64,000 nt of DNA from Isoetes taiwanensis (taxonomy: Eukaryota; Streptophyta; Lycopodiopsida; Isoetales; Isoetaceae): NCBI GenBank assembly GCA_021234155.1, contig JAJEKV010000071.1:4030483-4094482 (forward strand), in the 5' to 3' direction. The notes under the pieces are model-generated. The model did not search any database. It saw nothing but the letters and a program-made list of their open reading frames with translations, and was not told where the DNA came from. Position 1 is the stretch's first letter. Every line of letters begins with the position of its first letter. This document shows positions 58,717 to 64,000 of this stretch, piece after piece. The translations under genes were made by a program, and so were the position numbers.

Positions 58717-60600
58717 CTAACATACATCCCCGGCAAGTGCCGCATATGCTTCTGCAACAAGCGTAGGAATCTTGGCGGTGTTTGATAGCTTCTTCTTATT
58801 CAAGGACCTGCCGTAGTCGATACTCTCTATCTCAATGCGGTCACTAGCAATCGTCGGCCTCCATCTCTTCTTCCAACAATTGACATAGTTGGCTGGGAAC
58901 ACCTGGTTCCTAATAGGGACAGGCTCCCACCAAGTGACCTGGATAGTCTCGAAGTTATCTTTCTTATCATCCATTTGGGGTTCCTCTGTAGCATACCCTA
59001 GCCATGTTGGGCACAAGACATCATCGTATGTGCCAATACGAAACATGCCCTTCTTCAAATCCTTGAAAGGATTGAATTTCGTACGGGCTTATCCTTCAAT
59101 GGACCAACATAAGCGAGGAGTGATGGTTGCAATTGGCTCCACCACGCCCACCACATCAGTGCGTCAAGTCTATCTTGCCTAGTGCGCGGCCAAAAGTCCT
59201 CATAAGGACCTTCCGTTGGTGATGTTACCCGGATGCTCCAAGAGTCCCATCCAATATTCAATTGTCGCCAGAAATTGTGTTGTATATTTGGCCGCCTCGG
59301 GTGTGCCCTTCTTGTTCGTCGAGCATGCGACCCAATGGAGGATATGCTTATGGATCTTGTTTTGAGCTGACCAATGTCTTTGACCGAGAGCTCTTAGGTG
59401 CTAGCATCTTGGTTTCGAGATGGCATTAGGGGTTTTCCATCCTCTCCTTCTTTCCACATTCTTATTCCACCCAGCAGTAGCCAATCCACAAGCGTGGGGC
59501 CAGCCTTATGGTACATGACGGGCCGGCCACCATTCATAGCAAACCTAAAGGTCGAGGCTCGGTGTGACCGGTCAATCTATCTTCCCCATCGGGGATATAC
59601 CCTTCTATGAAACCTTTCCAAACGGAACCTTATGAACAAGATATGGCCTTTGGCGTGTTGAGATTTGCATTTATGAAATTCATACAACAACTCGGGCATG
59701 GTTAGCACTTGACTTTCTTCAAGGTAGATGAAAAATTACCAAACATAGCATCTATATCATCATGTGTATGGCCGGGCATCATAAAACCTAACTCAATCTC
59801 CTCGAAAACACCGGATATACAAGGTATGAAAGATATGAGAATACATACCTATTTTTGTTTTGTCCGGGATGCATTGTCTAGTTGCAACATCAATTTTAGA
59901 GGCGCTTCAATGAGGGTCCCTCGGGTTGAGGGATGGCAACGGGGATGCTCTTCCCGCACGGCCGACAACTTGGGACGCTAGCCAGGTGGTGTCACGTAAG
60001 GCCCTTGCCCAATCACGGGGACTGATGGATCGTGGCAAAGGCAAGATGGCCTCCCGCAAAACTCATTAGGCAGCTCCAACCTTTTCAAAATACTATTCAA
60101 GGAAACCTACGTGGAAGTTGGAGTCGCCGACCCACCACAGATCCAAAGCAAAATTTCCATAGCACCCTCTCCCATGGCCGTGGGTAAGCGCCTGTCAATG
60201 AAGTCTTTAGCTTATCTAGTCTCCAAAGGGACTTCACCTAATCGAACAACTTTGGAATCATAGTCTTTGCCGATCCATTTTGTCGTGAATGATACATACA
60301 AAGTCTCGAGGATGCCCGTGGGATAATGATCTCCATGACGATCTTGGGTGCGACATGATTCTTTGCTCTAGTCTATGTGCCCTTCTCCGATCATGCAATA
60401 TTCTCCTTTCGGCCTCATCCTTGGTCTTCAACAGACTTCGATGCGGATAACCCCCAAGTGTCACACTTGGAGAATCCATTCTTCTTAGCAATACCGACGC
60501 CCTTGAAGCTACGTCTCCCGCCCTATGAAATCTGTCGGAGATACCTTCTTGCCTGTGGAGTGCCATCACTTCAGCGTTGACCTCTTCGAGAATGCATGTC
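58717..60600 (-). mobile_element. Second DUF7869-type transposon gene, decayed
   Basis: The minus-strand frame 60569-60258 ends with DFVCIIHDKMDRQ, the same block as YVCIIHDKMDQ in the copy at 14.9 kb. It is preceded by a basic helical segment equivalent to that copy's CAKLKSILDK region. Near 59058-58717 the frame contains FPANYVNCWKKRWRPTIASD and a C-terminal helix, matching CWTKRWKRNP at 16.3 kb. Between these, 59261-59055 (WDSWSIRVTSPTEGPYEDFW) and other frames are separated by stops and shifts. It is therefore an old, heavily decayed relative in the opposite orientation. Confidence 0.55.
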
Positions 60601-61527
60601 TTCGTAAAACATAGCGGATAACTTCCTCACGTTTTCTCAATCCCATCATCATTCCTCCCGCTACGGTGAGGTAAGGATTCACAATTTTCCTTCACAAACA
60701 TGGAAAAAATAGCCTCTCGAGGCCAAGGTGGCCGCGACGTGCTTCATCATCGTGCTGAATTGCCATGCTCGGCCTTTCGAGCACCGGAGCTGAATTACGC
60801 CTTCCACTTGAGATACCCCAGACTTTGAAATCCCAAGACCAAGGTACCAAGCTCTCTCACGTATTAACCGACGCCTTGCAAGACTAGTCGATGTACCCTT
60901 CTACCCTTCATATTGTTGCCTAACATATCATACACAAAAGTGGTCCCTCACTTTCGATTTCATGGCGAAGAAATCCTTTTCGCATGTTTATAGCTTGATC
61001 CCTCTTGAATTTCTCACAACATCTCTGTTTTGCAACACATGGTCTTCCTATACCTCAAGATGGATTCATTGGTTGTTAGCCGATCTATCTTTGGAGGCTT
61101 TGATGCTTTCTTTGGCCGACGAGAATGGAAGGTGTATTTACGCCAGATCTGCGGATGCTTCTCAATCTCCGAAGCTGCCACCGCTCGGCTCGACGTCAGA
61201 TCATCTTTGTTCCCGGTGTGCTGCACTTAAAATTTCCGACACCTTCACCCCACAAACCCTAACCAGATCATTATTCCACCTCAAAAGCATGCCCGCTTTA
61301 GGTATTGTCAAACATGCTTAGAACAGGAAGTTCAGTTCACCTTTGAGGGGAAAGGCTTGAAGAATGATCACTCCCTACGGTCTTCATACCCAAGAACCGG
61401 TCACATCCGCATCTTCGGACCAATGAAGGATATAAATCCCTTCACTGCGGGGATGGCAGCACAAGAGTGATAAATTTCAGTCGGTCTCCGATAAAATTAT
61501 TGTGTACCTAGTTAGCGACATGGTGTC
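60601..61527. other. Decayed transposon sequence, no intact gene
   Basis: Short frames on both strands with coding-like composition. Probably the region linking the DUF8039-like exon and the DUF7869-like part. Confidence 0.3.
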
Positions 61528-61803
61528 TCATTTGCTTCCCCCTCGCTGTCTTTTTGATGCCGACGGCAAGTCCACGACATCGGAGTCATGAACATCACTT
61601 TCCCTCCAGAGAATGAAGGAACCCAATGCCTCACCTAAGGTTTTTGCTTCTGGAGTAGGCCAAGAGAGAACATGATGCCCCTCAAACACAGCTAGAACAC
61701 CAACACTCACAAGTCCATCTGGGATGTCTTTAAAGTGGCATCTCTCCCTAGCTCCCATGGCCCCTTTGCCAACTGCCCGACCATCTTTGAATAGGTACAC
61801 CTC
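61528..61803 (-). CDS. DUF8039-like exon of a mobile element
   Basis: After a TTTTTGTGCAG acceptor the minus strand reads EVYLFKDGRAVGKGAMGARE, then CHFKDIPDGLVSVGVLAVFE, and PTPEAKTLGEALGSFILW. The order is a strand with V-G-K-G, a His-containing loop, a V-x-V strand, L-P-type residues, a D-A-x-G helix and a final W. It resembles the small domain (DUF8039) found in plant transposon proteins. It ends in a basic tail and stop. It precedes the DUF7869-like part on the same strand. The adjacent upstream intron contains the 104-bp tandem array. Confidence 0.4.
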   Translation of the reverse strand, partial: EVYLFKDGRAVGKGAMGARERCHFKDIPDGLVSVGVLAVFEGHHVLSWPTPEAKTLGEALGSFILWRESDVHDSDVVDLPSASKRQRGGSK

Positions 61804-61871
61804 CTGCACAAAAAAAAAATGAATTAGTTCAAGAGTAAAGTTACAACAGATGGTCCTTAGCTGGTGAAATT

Positions 61872-62440
61872 GGGCGGGCGCCCAATTTTCTCCCTGTTGT
61901 AATGTAAATTGGGCAGGTGAAATTGGGCACCCGCCCAATTTGCTCCCAATTGGGCGGGAGTTGAAATTGGGCACCCAGTGGTCTTGAGGAGTTGAAATTG
62001 GGCACCCGCCCAATTACCTCCCTCTTGCAGTGTTTCTTAGCTGCTGAAATTGGGCGGGCGCCCAATTTGCTCCCTGGTGTAGTGGTCTTCAGGAGTTGAA
62101 ATTGGGCACCCGCCCAATTACCTCCCTCTTGCAGTGTTTCTTAGCTACTAAAATTGGGCGGGCGCCCAATTTGCTCCCTGGTGTAGTGGTCTTCGGGAGT
62201 TGAAATTGGGCACCCCCATTACCTCCCTCTTGCAAGATGTTTCTTAGGCTGAAATTGGGCGGCCAATTTGCTCCCCTGGTGTAGTGGTCTTCAGAGTTGA
62301 AATTGGGCACCCGCCCATTACCTCCCCTGCAAGATGTTCCTTAGCCGCCAAATTGGGCGGGCGCCCAATTTGCTCCCTGTTGTGGTGGTCCTCAGGAGTT
62401 GAAATTGGGCACCCGCCCAATTTGATATCACAGGTGCTAT
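61872..62440. repeat. Tandem array, about 104-bp unit, with palindrome AAATTGGGCGGGCGCCCAATTT-type core
   Basis: Units begin GTTGAAATTGGGCACCCGCC at 61991, 62095, 62199, 62296 and 62398 (periods 104, 104, 97, 102), with a partial copy before. Each unit has two dyad motifs: TTGGGCGGGCGCCCAA and the related TTGGGCACCCGCCCAA. Later units carry small deletions. Diverged relatives continue to 62660. Confidence 0.85.
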
Positions 62441-62977
62441 ACATAAATGAGACATAGCCACTCTTTCTAAATGGGCACCCACCCAATTTTGCAAGATCGA
62501 TGGTATAAATGAATGATACATACTCGGGAGGTCTATCTGCCCATACATTGTTACTCAGGAATCAAAGTAGGCACCCACGAATGATACATATTCAGGAGGT
62601 CTATCTACTCATACAATGTTACTCAGGAATCAAACTAGGCACCCACCCTATTTGGCCCTGCTTCCATGCTACCCGAGATAGAATATAGACTACATCAGTT
62701 ATGTATAGGGGACCGAACACACATCTCTCAAATTTTCTATTTATTTCTCAAATCTTATCATCAATAATGTTCTATACCAATCCAGGCATCTTAATATCAG
62801 CGCATGCAACCCACAATGGCAAAGAATGAACGTATATACCGACAGAAACTTACCTTTGGTGAATCGCACGCCATCCGCTGAACAAGTAGCCGCCCAAGAA
62901 TGTGAGAGAACGAAATGGCTTAGCCGCTCCGCTTCCTCGAGAGTAATTCAAAATTCAATTCTCCCACCAGAGTTTGA

Positions 62978-63110
62978 TTGGGCGGGCGGGCCCGTAATAT
63001 AAATTCAAATTCAAATTCAGGCGGGACGTAAATCAAATTTGGGCGGGCCCGTAATTTGAAATTGAAAATGCGCCGGGCGGGCCGTAATATAAATTTGAAA
63101 TTGGGCGGGC
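62978..63110. repeat. GGGCGGGC / AAATTCAAATT mosaic repeat
   Basis: Four GGGCGGGC(CC)GTAATAT-type blocks alternate with AAATTCAAATT stretches. The GC core is shared with the 61.9-62.4 kb array. Confidence 0.7.
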
Positions 63111-63352
63111 CTCGTGAGATTTCAAAATTTAAAATTTAAATTACAAGACGTCTATGTCAATTTAAAAAAAGCGCATTTAATTTTTCGGGCACATTTATTG
63201 CAAAGCTGTCTATTTTTATTGTTCTTTCCTTTGGTCCATATTTAGTTAAAGCCGTCTATGATTAAGGCTCTTCTCTTGCATGGCCGCCACTTGTCATTCA
63301 CCAGTTAAACCTAACCGCCCATTCCTTTTTGCATTCCGGCATTCTTTGAGGC

Positions 63353-63511
63353 TATCGTGTTCATATCGATTTCTTCGAAGCGCTGACTCCGAGCATCCAG
63401 GCGCCTATCGTGTTCAAAGTGATTTCTTCTGAGCGCTAACTCCGAGCATCCAGGCGCCTATCGTGTTCAAAGTGATTTCTTCTAAGCGCTGACTGCTAGC
63501 TTCCAGGCGCC
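63353..63511. repeat. Tandem repeat, 53-bp unit, three copies
   Basis: TATCGTGTTCAAAGTGATTT starts the units at 63353, 63406 and 63459. Each ends CATCCAGGCGCC (last: CTTCCAGGCGCC). Confidence 0.9.
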
Positions 63512-63740
63512 ACTGCTTTCATGGAAAATCGACCCCTGAAGGAAGGAAAAGGTACTGCTCTTTTCTTCAACTTCAGTTCTTTACATTACTGCAGGAGATA
63601 AGCCACTGGCCATAAGGAGTCCACCCAATCCTACATCCATCATTTTAGGTTGTTACTAAGAACCTCAAAAGCAATCTCCTCTGCACCCAATAACCCTTTG
63701 GCCCGTTGGATCATTCTAATTACCACAGAAGCACATTTCC

Positions 63741-64000
63741 AATCTGGGACCCTCTGGCCTCTCCTGCGCTTGTGACCTCCCTCCCGCCTACGGCAAATTG
63801 GTAGCGCCGCAATTTGACACCCTGTTGCCTTCATAACTCCCTTCGGTTGGCAAATCCGGCCCAATTTGGGACCCTCCGGCCTCTTTTGCCTTCATAACTC
63901 CCTTTGGGTCAGCAAATCCTCTTGCCTTCATAAGTCCCTTGGGTTGGCAAATCGGGCGGGCGCCCAATTTGGGACCCTCTGCTCTCTTTTTGCCTTCAAT
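63741..64000. repeat. Imperfect repeats around GCCTTCATAACTCCCTT
   Basis: GCCTTCATAACTCCCTT recurs at about 63828, 63888 and 63918 (as CATAAGTCCCTT), and CAATTTGGGACCCTC recurs at 63863 and 63965. The palindrome GGGCGGGCGCCCAATTT of the 61.9-kb array reappears at 63954-63970. Confidence 0.7.

Noticed and set aside
62089-62548. Overlapping minus-strand frames of repeated GGCPIST / GARPIS peptides
   Set aside because: Translation of the 104-bp tandem array. Periodic peptides come from the DNA repeat, with no sign of selection on the protein.

Overview
The window looks like plant nuclear DNA, probably from a large, repeat-rich genome such as a fern or another seed-free vascular plant. This is an inference. 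The recognisable genes are split by GT-AG introns and belong to plant families: SHOC1/ZIP2, 2-oxoglutarate dioxygenase, BAHD acyltransferase and DUF1350. They lie among decayed LINEs, DUF7869-type transposons and many short tandem duplications. There are no bacterial operons, CRISPR arrays or rRNA genes. Layout: 0.66-2.67 kb is a long inverted-repeat element around one intact ORF. 2.7-5.2 kb has an LTR-like block and a coiled-coil gene fragment broken by a LINE 3' end. 6.4-9.6 kb (minus) is a decayed set of unrecognised ORFs cut by an array of palindromic motifs. 11.7-12.4 kb holds hairpins and tandem repeats. 13.5-19.4 kb is a large decayed transposon with a DUF7869-like protein, then a RING-like exon and an Ulp1-like peptidase that has lost its catalytic cysteine. 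19.7-20.1 kb (minus) holds RPA1-like exons.

The best gene is a six-exon SHOC1 (ZIP2/XPF-like meiotic crossover) gene at 24.66-30.81 kb. A 1632-bp DNA transposon sits 184 bp upstream of its start codon. This element (22849-24480) and a second member (55207-56241) share terminal inverted repeats, are each flanked by perfect 9-bp target-site duplications, and carry 14 exact or near copies of a 20-bp palindrome. For the second copy the paralogous empty site is also in the window, at 49.30 kb.

32-41 kb carries a duplicated pair of specialised-metabolism genes. The complete copy is a 355-residue 2-oxoglutarate dioxygenase (37218-38471, minus) divergent from a 426-residue BAHD acyltransferase (39556-40951, plus). 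The first copy is broken: its dioxygenase lacks exon 1 and a splice acceptor, and its BAHD is a short fragment. 44.2-47.1 kb has exons of a DUF1350 protein.

49-64 kb is mainly repeats: a LINE with a zinc-binding C-terminus, the second palindrome transposon, an unrecognised spliced minus-strand gene (57.4-58.7 kb), a second DUF7869-type transposon (58.7-60.6 kb, minus), a DUF8039-like exon (61.5-61.8 kb), and a 104-bp tandem array built on another palindrome. Exon joins were made by eye from splice signals and frame. Family names come from recognised motifs, not from database searches.
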